DNA of 64,000 nucleotides. Origin: Alopecurus myosuroides. Taxonomy: Eukaryota; Streptophyta; Magnoliopsida; Poales; Poaceae. The notes below the pieces were generated by a model. That model was not told where the DNA came from and searched no databases. It saw only the letters and a list, made by a program, of their open reading frames with translations. Both the position numbers and the translations under genes were made by a program. This document shows, piece after piece, positions 1 through 9,400 of the stretch (position 1 is its first letter; each line of letters opens with the position of its first letter). Location: the NCBI GenBank assembly GCA_028641055.1, contig CM054061.1, positions 58,078,825-58,142,824 on the forward strand, read 5' to 3'.

Positions 1-108
1 GGGGGCTGCAGTGGTTTGCCATCAGCAGCTACTGTATCAATCGAGAACCTTGCGGTATCTTTCAACCTTGCGGCCGGGCCTCGTTTGGATTTTGTCTCAG
101 TACTTGCG

Positions 109-465
109 CTAGCTGTTCCGGAGGGCGCCTAAACGGGAAAATAATGATTCGTTAGTAAGTGCAATACAAATTAATTGTTGCGTGAACAGTGACTTGAGAT
201 ATACATTGGCAGAGTTTGTTCTGGAGGGCACTTCTTCATCCTCGACGTTGTCGTCGTCATCATCTACTACATCTTCTATATTCTGATCTCCGTCGCCGGT
301 GTCGTTCAAAAATTGATTGCTAAACGCTTGTCCACCGTCGCCATCACGATATATGGCCGTTGCATTATTAAAAATCATCTCGCACATTAATCTTTCCTTC
401 TCCGCCTCACCCATTCCCGCGAGTTTATCGGCGTGCGGATCATGTGCAGGTTCTTGGGGATCCAT
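109..465 (-). CDS. Acidic CACTA-associated ORF, probably a first exon
   Basis: The frame opens with ATG (MDPQEPAHDP) and encodes about 118 residues with a long Asp/Glu run around residues 65-80. No catalytic motif is visible. A plausible splice donor (AAT|GTATAT) follows the codons for RTNSAN, so the last 28 or so residues may be read-through into an intron. Acidic first exons of this kind are familiar from grass En/Spm-like elements, but I recognise the style rather than a named family. Function is unknown. It could equally be a non-functional frame in old transposon DNA. Confidence 0.35.
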   Translation of the reverse strand: MDPQEPAHDPHADKLAGMGEAEKERLMCEMIFNNATAIYRDGDGGQAFSNQFLNDTGDGDQNIEDVVDDDDDNVEDEEVPSRTNSANVYLKSLFTQQLICIALTNESLFSRLGALRNS

Positions 466-702
466 AGCTCAACACCTGCTAGTAAAATTTATAAAATGAA
501 GAACACTTAGCGAAATTTTCATCGGGCACTTGGCGAAATTATTTCATCGGACAGTAATAAAATAATAGTTCTGGACATATTAATGAAATAATAGTTCTGG
601 ACACACCAAGAGTTACATAGCTCGGGTTGATTTTTTTAACCCTAATACATCACGATCGAATAATATCACTTATACATAGTCTCGTGACATCTCTCAAAAT
701 AA

Positions 703-1095
703 TTAACTCCGACCGGGTCCTAAGCCGCGGGGTGCTGAGTCACGGGTGCTACGCATCCATAGATAAGGAACCCTCATAGGGTCATAGCTCACGTGGTAAG
801 GAACCCTCCTAATAATCGACCAACTGCTGCTATACTGCCTATACTGCCTATCGAGCAAGTACATGTAGCGACGGACGTGCTCGTCCTCCTCCCTGATACG
901 CTGTTGTACCACCTCCTCAGGGGCCGGCTCTCTCCGCACCGAGCGTGGCCCACGCGATGGCCACCAAAGAATATCCGGGTCGACCACGTCACCCGGATTT
1001 CTCACCAAGCCGCGTGCCCCGGTACTAAGGAGCTCCCAATGCCAGCCTGGCGGGGCCCAGTCCCGGACATCCCCCGGCGGGTCTAACAAAGACAT
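703..1095 (-). CDS. CACTA-associated small ORF, Trp/Pro/Arg-rich, unknown function
   Basis: The frame encodes about 130 residues starting MSLLDPPGDVRDWAPPGWHW and contains WW, PGDVVDPD and an EPAPEEVVQQRI segment. ORFs with a DPPGDV.DWAPPGW opening are common companions of En/Spm-like transposons in cereals. That is recognition from memory of the style, not a domain assignment. It lies just downstream, in minus-strand order, of the AT-rich zone at 1100-1560. No transposase signature or membrane segment is seen. Confidence 0.45.
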   Translation of the reverse strand: MSLLDPPGDVRDWAPPGWHWELLSTGARGLVRNPGDVVDPDILWWPSRGPRSVRREPAPEEVVQQRIREEDEHVRRYMYLLDRQYRQYSSSWSIIRRVPYHVSYDPMRVPYLWMRSTRDSAPRGLGPGRS

Positions 1096-1099
1096 GAAC

Positions 1100-1560
1100 T
1101 AAAAACCTGCCCGGACTAAGTAAATATTCCATAATTAAGTAAAAGACCTTAGTGTTTCTAACTTAGTAAAAAATAGTAAATTGAGAAATATAACAGAAAT
1201 AAGATGAAAGTTAAACAGGAACAATATGGTAACTTAGTGAAAAAATTTAACTTACTGAAATTATATATATATTCTAACTTTCTGAAATTTTCTAATACGA
1301 ACTTAGTGAAATTTTCTAACACAAAAATTCTAACACTAAACAAAATTGTAAAAACAAAATAAAGCACTAAAAAAATCTAACACTAACTCTAAAAATTTCT
1401 AACACTAACACTAATAACTCTAAAAAAATCTAACACTAAATCTAAAAATTTCTAACACTAACACTAACTCTAAAAACAATCTAACACTAACTCTAAATAT
1501 TTCTAACACTAAACACTAACACTAACTCTAAAAATTCTAACAGTAAAACAAAATTGAAAA
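1100..1560. repeat. AT-rich zone with repeated CTAACACTAA motif
   Basis: The segment is strongly AT-rich. Between about 1360 and 1550 it repeats short blocks of the form TCTAACACTAA separated by CTCTAAAAATTT, at irregular spacing of roughly 30-45 bp. It lies between the minus-strand ORFs and the GC-rich leader, where CACTA elements carry subterminal repeats that can bind transposase. The motif is not the plant telomere repeat. Confidence 0.6.
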
Positions 1561-1604
1561 AAACCGAAATAAAACTTACCTAGCTAGGCCGGCGACGGCG
1601 ATCG

Positions 1605-1835
1605 AGGGGCGAGAGGCGGGGCGGCGGAGGCGGAGGCGAGACGGAGGCGGACGGCGCGACGGCGCGACGGAGGCGGACGGCGACCGCGGAGGCGCGACGG
1701 ACGCGGGGCCGCGCGGGGGATCGACGGCGACGGAGACAGAGAGCGGACGGAGGCGCGGCGGACGGAGGCGAGGCCGACGGAGGCGCGGCGGACCGAGGCG
1801 AGGCGGACGGAGGCGCGGCGCCGGAGCAGGGCTTC
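1605..1835. repeat. GC-rich GGAGGCG/GCGGACGG minisatellite
   Basis: Short imperfect units such as GGAGGCGGACGGCG and GCGGACGGAGGCGAGGC recur without fixed spacing. Open frames across it encode Ser/Pro/Arg low-complexity sequence, which reflects the repeat and not a protein. Confidence 0.65.
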
Positions 1836-1908
1836 GCCGTACGTGGTGTAGGAGAAGACGCGCGAAGGGAAATGAGCCAAAATTTCCGAAGTCCTAGAGA
1901 TATATCCC

Positions 1909-2006
1909 CACTACAGGCCTTTAGCACCGGTTTGTGTTAACAACCGGTGCTAAAGGATCTTTAGCACCGGTTGCTAACACAAACCGGTGCTAAAGGCCTG
2001 TAGTTG
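1909..2006. repeat. Palindromic CACTA terminus or mini-element, 98 bp
   Basis: The block opens CACTACAGGCC and closes GGCCTGTAGTTG. Inside are two head-to-tail hairpins with arms CTTTAGCACCGG and CCGGTGCTAAAG, separated by GAT, so the block folds on itself at two scales. This is the terminal architecture of grass CACTA elements. It is either the right end of the element to the left or a short stand-alone derivative; the closing TTG in place of TG leaves that open. Confidence 0.65.
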
Positions 2007-2029
2007 GGGCCACACCCAGACTGCGCGCC

Positions 2030-2078
2030 CACTACAGGCCTTTAGCACCGGTTTGTGTTAGCAACCGGTGCTAAAGGT
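2030..2078 (+). repeat. Second CACTACAGG terminus with AACCGG hairpin
   Basis: A second CACTACAGGCC start lies 24 bp after the previous palindrome and carries one hairpin with arms CTTTAGCACCGG and CCGGTGCTAAAG. It faces right, towards the exonuclease-like gene, so it is probably the left terminus of a separate element that contains that gene. I found no exact partner end in the window. Confidence 0.55.
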
Positions 2079-2216
2079 CTTAGTACAAACTGCCCGCCTC
2101 CCGCGCGCGGCAGTTTTATTGCTACAGTGCGCACCGGCCCGATCGCGAGTCTCTGTTTCTTCTCTTCTTTCTCTGTCTTTTCTTCTTCCTCTCTTGATCT
2201 TCCTCCACTAAGCACC

Positions 2217-2930
2217 ATGGCTGAAGTTTCTAAGAGATATGATGTGGCCACACCATGCGGCAAAAGTCTCGACGTGTTCTACACCAACAATTGCGAGGAG
2301 CTCCCCGGTGCTCTTGGGTATTTGACCGATCTGTATTTCTCCTCTCCCAAAGAACACCGGTTTTTCGGGCTTGATTTAGAGTATACGGCGGATAAACGGA
2401 ATGTTGCAGTCATCCAGATTGCATTCAAGGAGGCCGTTTTGGTCTTCCAATGGTCAAGGTAACGCACACGTACAATCTTGCATCTTCGATTTGTTTGTTG
2501 CATGTGAAGAATACATGTGTTGCAATATATCTAACACGTACACATATCAAATTTTTGTTGTTGCAGTAGTTCAAAGCATTCTCCGGCACTTGTTGATTTT
2601 CTTGTCAACAAGGGGTATGACTTTTGCAGCGTTGACAACACGCAAGACCGTCCGAAGTTGATGCGCTTGGGTATTGTGATACCTGAAGATCACTACATTG
2701 ATCTTCAGGATCTTATCTATTTTGCTGATTTGAACAAGCCGAAGACCGGGATGGCTCTCATGGCAACTGGCTTCATCCACGAGGGATACGAAACCATGAA
2801 GACTGATTTCCCCTCGAAGAATCACTGATTGTGGGAGAAGAACCCACTGGACTGGACCAACATCACGTATGCAGCCATAGATGCATACGTCTCCTACGAG
2901 TTGTTCCGCTTCTACTCGACGGATCCATAG
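2217..2930 (+). pseudogene. DEDD-type 3'-5' exonuclease-like gene, broken by one stop
   Basis: The start ATG at 2217 sits in a good context (CACCATGG). Exon 1 runs to 2458, with a GT donor at 2459 and an acceptor ending TTGCAG at 2566; the join gives QWSSSSKHS. The product resembles the RNase D/WRN-exonuclease fold: FFGLDLEYT supplies the D-x-E of motif I and YAAIDAYVSYEL fits the Y-x3-D of motif III. An in-frame TGA at 2826-2828 cuts the protein before motif III; the frame then stays open to TAG at 2928. It lies inside a CACTA-like terminus, so it looks like a captured host gene. Such enzymes would trim nucleic acid 3' ends; activity here is doubtful because of the stop. Confidence 0.75.
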
Positions 2931-3164
2931 ATGTTGTTTGTGTACCGCATCTTGTGTTCGATATATGCATGTAATGGATATATTAATTAGTATGTAATGG
3001 ATATATTATCATGTAATGTATATATTATTATGTAATGGATATTATTTCTATATTAACTCCTAGCTATACTATTTCTATATTATGTCAAACACACATTTCA
3101 AAACAAACAAACAAAAACACATCAAGAAAACAAAACAGAAAAACTACTGTTTCTGTATATGTGA
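2931..3164. other. Non-coding AT-rich gap with TGTAATGGATAT units
   Basis: No gene is seen. Between about 2967 and 3045 a TGTAATGGATATATTA-like unit recurs about four times, and an A-rich stretch follows. It is probably 3' flank of the exonuclease-like gene inside the element. Confidence 0.5.
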
Positions 3165-3425
3165 TCACTTACCCCAGGCGCACCGTACACAAAATGCGCC
3201 TGCGGTAAAGCTCTTATCCCAGGCGCATTTCTTGACTGTGCGCCTGCGGTAAAGTTACCCTAGGCGCATTTTGCTGTTTATGCGCCTGTGGTAAGTTAGG
3301 GTGGGTTATGAGTAAGGCAAGGAAAAGTGAGAGCGCAAGTGATACATCGAGCATATATATCGTGGATACATATATATAGATTGATTTAGCGAGATACCAT
3401 ACATGTAGATTGATTTAGCGATTGC
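3165..3425. repeat. Direct repeat Y', copy 1, with CAGGCGCAT hairpins
   Basis: This block of about 260 bp is repeated nearly intact at 4783-5037. It contains three inverted pairs of the form TTACCCCAGGCGCA and TGCGCCTGTGGTAA, then GATACATCGAGCATATATAT and TAGATTGATTTAGCGA. The hairpin pairs resemble subterminal hairpins of a second grass CACTA subfamily. It lies at the 3' end of the AP2 gene. Confidence 0.8.
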
Positions 3426-3479
3426 CGCAGTGTCGCGGGAATACAAATTATTTTATTAAAAAGAGAAAACAGACGAACA

Positions 3480-4130
3480 CTACTCCTCGCCGTCGTCGTC
3501 GGGGAACTCGTCGGTGACCTCCTCCGGGTCATCATCGTCGCCGAACTCGTCGGTGACCTCCTCGTCATCATCGGAGGTGCATGATGGTATGTCCGAGATA
3601 GGCCCCCACCTCGGATCGTCGGAGGCCCAGACTTCGCCGGCGTGGTCGGCCCGACGAAGCTCTTGCAGCGCCTTCGTCCTCGCCTCCCGAGCCGCATCTA
3701 ACGCGAGGTGGCGTTCGAGGCGGCGCTCCGCCCGCTGAGCCGCGCGGGTCTGCCAGAGCTCCTCGTCGGCGCTCTCCTCCCCCGGGTTGTTCCGGTAATA
3801 CTCGCGGACGACGCGGTCTTCCCTGGCGTCGACTAGGCCCTGAAACGCGCGGTGGCGGAGGTGGAGGTGGTCGGCGGCAGTGATGATCTGTGGCTTCGTC
3901 GCCCTGGCCTCCGCTTCCCAGACTGTGTGGCAGTCGTTGAAGTTCATCAGCGACCGCGGGCGGTTGAGGCGCCAGGCCGTCGCGTCCCAGGCGCGGGCTG
4001 CCTCTGCCGCCGTCGCAAAGGTGCCGAGGGGGATGCGGTCATCCCCCCAGCGGATATCTGCGCTGAACATTCCGTTCTGCCGTGCTCGGACGCCGCGGAA
4101 ACCGTTGGTGCTGTTCCTCCTCGGAGGCAT
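3480..4130 (-). CDS. AP2/ERF-domain protein carried in a transposon region
   Basis: The gene encodes about 216 residues from the ATG at 4130. The frame is open from 4208, but the start at 4130 (MPPRRNSTNG) is preferred because a TATA-like TATAAAC lies between the two. Residues about 11-65 form an AP2 domain: GFRGVRARQNG, then LGTFATAAEAARAWDATAWR and LMNF. The middle is Arg/Glu/Ala-rich and probably helical. The C-terminus is acidic and repeats an EEVTDEF.DDD unit twice. AP2 domains bind GCC- or DRE-type DNA boxes, so a DNA-binding nuclear protein is likely. Flanking direct repeats and CACTA hairpins suggest transposon capture. The frame has no stops, which stands out here. Confidence 0.75.
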   Translation of the reverse strand: MPPRRNSTNGFRGVRARQNGMFSADIRWGDDRIPLGTFATAAEAARAWDATAWRLNRPRSLMNFNDCHTVWEAEARATKPQIITAADHLHLRHRAFQGLVDAREDRVVREYYRNNPGEESADEELWQTRAAQRAERRLERHLALDAAREARTKALQELRRADHAGEVWASDDPRWGPISDIPSCTSDDDEEVTDEFGDDDDPEEVTDEFPDDDGEE

Positions 4131-4186
4131 GGTGGAAGCGCGACGGTGCAGAGGGATGAAGAAGAAGCGCTCGAGGCGCGACAGTT

Positions 4187-4193
4187 TATACCG
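4187..4193 (-). promoter_or_regulatory. Probable TATA box of the AP2 gene
   Basis: On the minus strand TATAAAC lies about 57 bp before the ATG at 4130 and after the upstream in-frame ATG at 4208. This placement favours 4130 as the true start. Confidence 0.5.
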
Positions 4194-4239
4194 CGCCCTC
4201 CAGGCCACGCGTCACAACTCCCGTGCCACGCGCCACCAT

Positions 4240-4370
4240 AACATGGATGGATGTGTTAAAGGGGGGTGTAGAACAAATGCACTGAGTATATGATGTATCA
4301 AACCTTAAGGGGGTGTGGAACAAAACAGACGGTATCGCCATCATACAGCCCGACCGTGGCTACTGGGTGC
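4240..4370. repeat. Truncated units of the ~160 bp hairpin satellite
   Basis: Two deleted copies of the unit found intact at 5358-6165. The first jumps from GTAGAACAAA directly to CTGAGTATATGATG, having lost its hairpin. The second keeps only the left hairpin arm and then joins the TATATAGGGTCCTCTGG block. They link the AP2 segment to the duplicated transposase tail. Confidence 0.7.
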
Positions 4371-4782
4371 ATATATAGGGTCCTCTGGCTCACAAAGTGT
4401 TGAGCTAGGGTTTTGATCCAACGGTTAAGAAACATCTCATCCAACGGCTCACAACAGTTCGAAAGAAACACACCGTAGCCCTGATCGAACGGCTCACAAC
4501 AGCTGGAAAGAAACACACCCCGGATCCAACGACTCACAAGCGGTTGAAACAAACACACGATCCGTGTGATTCTATCTGATTGGTCCAAACGAAACCCTAA
4601 CCCATTTAGTCCCGGTTGGTGTCCCCAACCGGTACTAAAGGGACGATCCGTTTCTATTTTTCTTCTTGCCTTTCTTCTGATTGCGCCGTAACCATGGAAC
4701 ATCTTCATCATTTAACTGAATGCTAGGATCATCTTTGACTTTGAAGGGAGGAATTTCATCAAATTTAATGTAATCTGATAAC
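4371..4782 (-). pseudogene. Duplicated 3' tail of the TNP2 gene (block X')
   Basis: The block matches 6165-6574 almost base for base, including the AACCGGTACTAAAG hairpin at about 4605-4642 and the last 50 or so codons of TNP2. It stops abruptly at TAATCTGAT, where repeat block Y begins. It is a non-functional fragment, so the locus contains one full transposase and one orphan tail. Confidence 0.8.
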
Positions 4783-5037
4783 TTACCCCAGGCGCATATT
4801 ACAAAGTATGCGCCTGTGGTATAGATCTTAGCCCAGGCGCATATTTTGTCTGTGCGCCTGCGGTAATGTTACCCCAGGCGCATATTGTGGTCTATGCGCC
4901 TGTGGTAAGTTAGGGTGGGTAATGAGTAAGGCAACGAGAAGTGAGAGCGCAAGTGATACATCGAGCATATATATCGTGGATACATATATATAGATTAATT
5001 TAGCGAGATACCATACATGTAGATTGATTTAGCGATT
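4783..5037. repeat. Direct repeat Y, copy 2
   Basis: Second copy of the block at 3165-3425, again with three CAGGCGCA/TGCGCCTG inverted pairs and ending TAGATTGATTTAGCGATTG. The two copies flank the AP2 gene and the orphan transposase tail. Confidence 0.8.
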
Positions 5038-5357
5038 GGTATACTAGCCCGCTGGTACTTTGTTTCTCACTTTTAAAAAGTACATACATATATCGCGAGT
5101 ATTTCCCTCTGTCAACCTTTCGTCACAATCTTACGCTTGCCTTTCTTGGTTGATGTTGAATACGTGACTGCCATACCGTGACTTCTTCTGTCTGCCTCTG
5201 TGACAACCGGTCGTCACAATCTTACTCTTGCCTTTCTTGGTACCGGTTGCGGTTAACAACCGGTGCTAAAGGGTCTTTAGCACCGGTTGTTAACGGCAAC
5301 CGGTCCTAAAGGCCTGTACAGGGGGGCGCACATTTATTTTTCTTCTTCTTTCTGTTT
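5038..5357. other. Non-coding spacer with an AACCGGTGCTAAAG hairpin
   Basis: No ORF of note. A short motif (TTGCCTTTCTTGGT) occurs twice near 5138 and 5229. At about 5237-5310 there is a subterminal-type double hairpin with arms TTAGCACCGGTTG and CAACCGGTGCTAAAG. Confidence 0.5.
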
Positions 5358-6165
5358 CCAAAGGGGGGTGTAGAACAAAACAAACGGTATCGCCATCATA
5401 CAGCCCAACCGTGGCTACTGGGTGCATATATGCATACCAAATGCACGGCTGGACGTATGATGGCGAATCCGGATGTTTTGTATTTGCTCGATGAACTGAA
5501 TATATGATGTATCAAACCTTAAAGGGTGGTGTAGAACAAAACAAACGGTATCGCCGTCATACAGCCCAACCGTGGCTAGCTACTGGGTGCATATATGCAT
5601 ACCAAATGCACGGCTGGACGTATGACGGCGAATCCGGATGTTTTGTATTTGCTCGATGAACTGAGTATATGATGTATCAAACCTTAAGGGGGGTGTGGAA
5701 CAAAACAGACGGTATCGCCATCATACAGCCCGACCGTGGCTACTGGGTGCATATATGCATACCAAATGCACGGCCGGACGTATGATGGCGAATCCGGATG
5801 TTTTGTATTTGCTCGATGAACTGAATATATGATGTATCAAACCTTAAGGGGGGTGTGGAACAAAACAGACGGTATCGCCATCATACAGCCCGACCGTGGC
5901 TACTGGGTGCATATATGCATACCAAATGCACGGCCGGACGTATGATGGCGAATCCGGATGTTTTGTATTTGCTCGATGAACTGAGTATATGATGTATCAA
6001 ACCTTAAAGGAGGGTGTAGAACAAAACAAACGGTATCGCCAGTATACAACCCCGCAGTGGCTACTGAGTGCATATATGCATACCAAATGCACAGCGGGGC
6101 GTATGCTGGCGAATCCGGATGTTTTGTATTTGGGAGATGAACTGAACGGTGTATGAAGCTGGGCT
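5358..6165. repeat. Tandem hairpin satellite, five units of about 160 bp
   Basis: The landmark AACCTT recurs at 5515, 5679, 5839 and 5999, giving periods of 164, 160 and 160 bp; the first unit starts near 5358. Each unit holds a hairpin whose left arm begins CGCCATCATAC and whose right arm ends GTATGATGGCG, with GTGCATATATGCATACC in the loop. Arm changes are matched across the hairpin in several units. The array lies 3' of TNP2 on its strand. Confidence 0.85.
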
Positions 6166-6401
6166 ATATATAGGGTCCTCTGGCTCACAAAGTGTTGAGC
6201 TAGGGTTTTGATCCAACGGTTAAGAAACATCTCATCCAACGGCTCACAACAGCTCGAAAGAAACACACCGTAGCCCTGATCGAACGGCTCACAACAGCTG
6301 GAAAGAAACACACCCCGGATCCAACGACTCACAAGCGGTTGAAACAAACACACGATCCGTGTGATTCTATCTGATTGGTCCAAACGAAACCCTAACCCAT
6401 T

Positions 6402-6439
6402 TAGTCCCGGTTGGTGTCCTCAACCGGTACTAAAGGGAC
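6402..6439. repeat. TTTAGTCCCGGTTGG hairpin overlapping the TNP2 stop codon
   Basis: Arms TTTAGTCCCGGTTG and CAACCGGTACTAAA flank an 8 bp loop. The TAG of the transposase (minus strand) falls inside the right arm, so coding sequence runs into the subterminal repeat. A second copy is at about 4605-4642. Confidence 0.75.
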
Positions 6440-9400
6440 GATCCGTTTCTATTTTTCTTCTTGCCTTTCTTCTGATTGCGCCGTAACCATGGAACATCTT
6501 CATCATTTAACTGAATGCTAGGATCATCTTGGACTTTGAAGGGAGGAATTTCATCAAATTTAATGTAATCTTCGGACATGTCTGTCTTGTCCTTTACTCC
6601 CACGATGTTTCTTTTCCCTGAAAGAACTATGTGGCGCCTTGGCTCATCGTCTGATGTATTCGTTTTCTTATCTTTTGTTTTTCTCGGTCTGCTAGACATG
6701 TCCTTCACATAGAAAACCTGAGCCACATCATTGGCTAGGACGAATTGATCATTGCCGTACCCAAGATTCTTCTGATCCACTGTTGTCATTCCGTACTTCG
6801 GGTCTACCTTCACGCCTGACAGGTTGAACCATTTGCACCAGAACAAAGGGACCTTAAAGGAAGGTCCGTAGTCAAGTTCCCATATCTGCTCTATGTAACC
6901 ATAGTATGTGACCCTTTGCCCGTTGTCGTCGTTTGCATCAAACCGGACGCCACTGTTTTGGTTGGTGCTCTTTTTATCTTGTTCTGCCGTGTAAAATATG
7001 TTACCATTTATCTCGTACCCTTTAAAGGTCAATACAGTCGAAGATGGTTGCTTGGCCAACAAGTATAGCTCATCTTCAACAATGTTGTCATTAATCAGAC
7101 GTCTTTGCAACCAACCTCCGAAAGTCTTCGCGTGTTCTTTAGCAATGAAATCTTCAGGTTGCTCCGGATATTCCGAGCGTAAAATATCCGTGTGTTCCTG
7201 GATATATGGAGCCGCCAAGCTGGAATTAACTAGAACTGTGTAGTGTGCTTGACTGAAAGATTGCTCGTCCATACATGTTGTTGATTTCTTTCCTAGCGTG
7301 CCTTTTCCACGCAGTCTCCCCTCATGGCGCGACTGAGGAACCCCGATCGGGTTCATGTCAGGAATAAAGTCAACACAAAACTCAATGACCTCCTCTGTTC
7401 CATAGCCCTTGACCATGCTTCCTTCTGGTCTAGCACGGTTTCTAACATAATTCTTCAAGACTCCCATGAACCTCTCAAAGGGGAACATATTGTGTAAGAA
7501 TACAGGACCGAGAACGGAAATCTCTTGGACTAGGTGAACTATGAGGTGCGTCATAATATTGAAAAAGGTTGGTGGGAACACCAACTCGAAGCTGACAAGA
7601 CATTGGACCACGTCCTTCTGTAAACTTGGTAGAGTTGCTGGATCGATTGCCTTCTGAGAAATTGCGTTGAGGAATGCACATAGCTTCACAATGGGTACTC
7701 GCACGTTTTCTGGCAGAAGCCCCCTCAATGCAATCGGAAGTAACTGGGTCATGATCACGTGGCAGTCATGAGACTTAAGGTTTTGGAACTTTTTCTCTTC
7801 CAGGTTTAGTATTCCTTTTATGTTCGACGAGTAGCCAGACGGGACCTTGATACTACTCAGGACTTGGAAAAAGATCTCCTTCTCTTCCTTGGTAAGAGCG
7901 TAGCTGGCAGGACCTTTGAAATTCTCTGGATTCATCAGGTCGTCTCGTTCGTGCATACGTTGGTGGTGCAGCCGTGCTTTTGGTGTATCTCTCGACTTCT
8001 TCCCATGCACGCCCAATAAGTTTAGCAGGTTCACGCAAATATTTTTCGTCACGTGCATCACGTCGATCGCAGAGCGAACCTCTAGGAATTTCCAATAGGG
8101 TAGTTCCCAGAATATAGATTTTTTCTTCCACATGGCTACGTGGTTGTCGGCGTCATTTGGAACAGATTGTGCGCCAGGACCCTTTCCAAAGATTACTTTT
8201 ATATCTTTGACCATGTCATATATATCAGTACCTTTAGGGAGGGTTGGCTTCCTCCGTGTATCTGCCTCGCCTTTGAAATGCTTTCCTTTCTTTCTTACGG
8301 GATGCCTGTCTGGAAGAAATCGACGATGCCCCGGGTACACATTCTTGCCTATATGTAAACTTTCTGTCTCGCCTAAACAGTGTGTGCATGCGCTGTATCC
8401 CTTGTTTGACTGTCCTGAGATGTTACTAAGAGCGGGCCAATCATTGATGGTAACAAACAACAACCCTCGTAGGTCAAATTCCTCTTGTTTGTACTCGTCC
8501 CACACACGTACACCTTCGTCAGCCCACAACTCTAAAAGTTCATCAACCAGTGGCCTCAGGTACACATCAATGTTGTTGCCGGGTTGCGACGGGCCTGGGA
8601 TAAGCACTGGCATCATAATGAACTTACGCTTCATGCATAACCAAGGAGGAAGCTTATAGATACATAGAGTCACGGGCCAGGTGCTATGACTGCTACTCTG
8701 CTCCCCAAATGGATTCAGGCCATCTGTACTCAGACCAAACCTTAAGTTTCTTGCGTCATGTGCAAAGTCCTCGTACTTATCGTCGATGTTTCTCCACTGC
8801 GACCCATCAGCGGGGTGTCTCAGCATATCGTCTTCCTTACGGTCTTCTTTGTGCCATCGCAACAACTTGGCATGCTCTTTGTTTCGGAACAAACGTTTCA
8901 ACCGTGGTATTATAGGAGCATGCCACATCACCTTGGCAGGAACCCTCTTCCTGGGGCGATCGTCGCCCTCAACATCATCAGGGTCATCTCGCCTGATCTT
9001 ATACCGAAATGCACCGCATACCGAGCAGGCATTTAAATTCTCGTGCTGGCCGCGGTAGAGGATGCAGTCATTGATGCATGCATGTATCTTATGCACTTCC
9101 AATCCTAGAGGGCAGACAACCTTCTTTGCTTCGTATGTACTACAGGGCAGCACGTTATTTCTTGGAAGCATCTTCTTCGTTATTTTCAGCAGGTTTTCAA
9201 ATCCCTTGTCAGATAATCCATTCTCTGCCTTCCATTGCAGCAATTCAAGGGTGGTGCCCAGTTTTTTCTGGCCATCTTCGCAAGTTGGGTACAACAATTT
9301 TTTGTGGTCTTCTAACATGCGCTCCAACTTCAACCTCTCGTTTTCACTTGCGCAGTTTATCTGTTCTTCACGAATGACCTGACGAAGATCATCATCAGAC

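Larger units (their letters stand above)
1..1908 (-). mobile_element. CACTA-type transposon segment, left part cut by window edge
   Basis: The stretch holds two minus-strand ORFs of a kind I associate with grass CACTA (En/Spm) elements, an AT-rich zone and a GC-rich minisatellite. It is followed at the right by palindromic CACTACAGG termini. Order on the minus strand is terminus, GC-rich leader, AT-rich zone, ORF of 130 codons, ORF of 118 codons, which fits the 5' half of an element read leftwards. No second terminus lies inside the window, so the element continues to the left or is part of the larger CACTA ending at 11189. Assignment is by context and is moderate. Confidence 0.5.

Noticed and set aside
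1360..1560. Interstitial telomere repeat
   Set aside because: The motif CTAACACTAA does not match the plant telomere unit TTTAGGG and its spacing is irregular.
1580..1927. Ser/Pro/Arg-rich ORFs of 98 and 115 codons
   Set aside because: They are translations of the GC-rich minisatellite and run into the CACTA palindrome.
7998..8915. Plus-strand ORFs inside the transposase region
   Set aside because: They are shadows of the TNP2 gene on the opposite strand.
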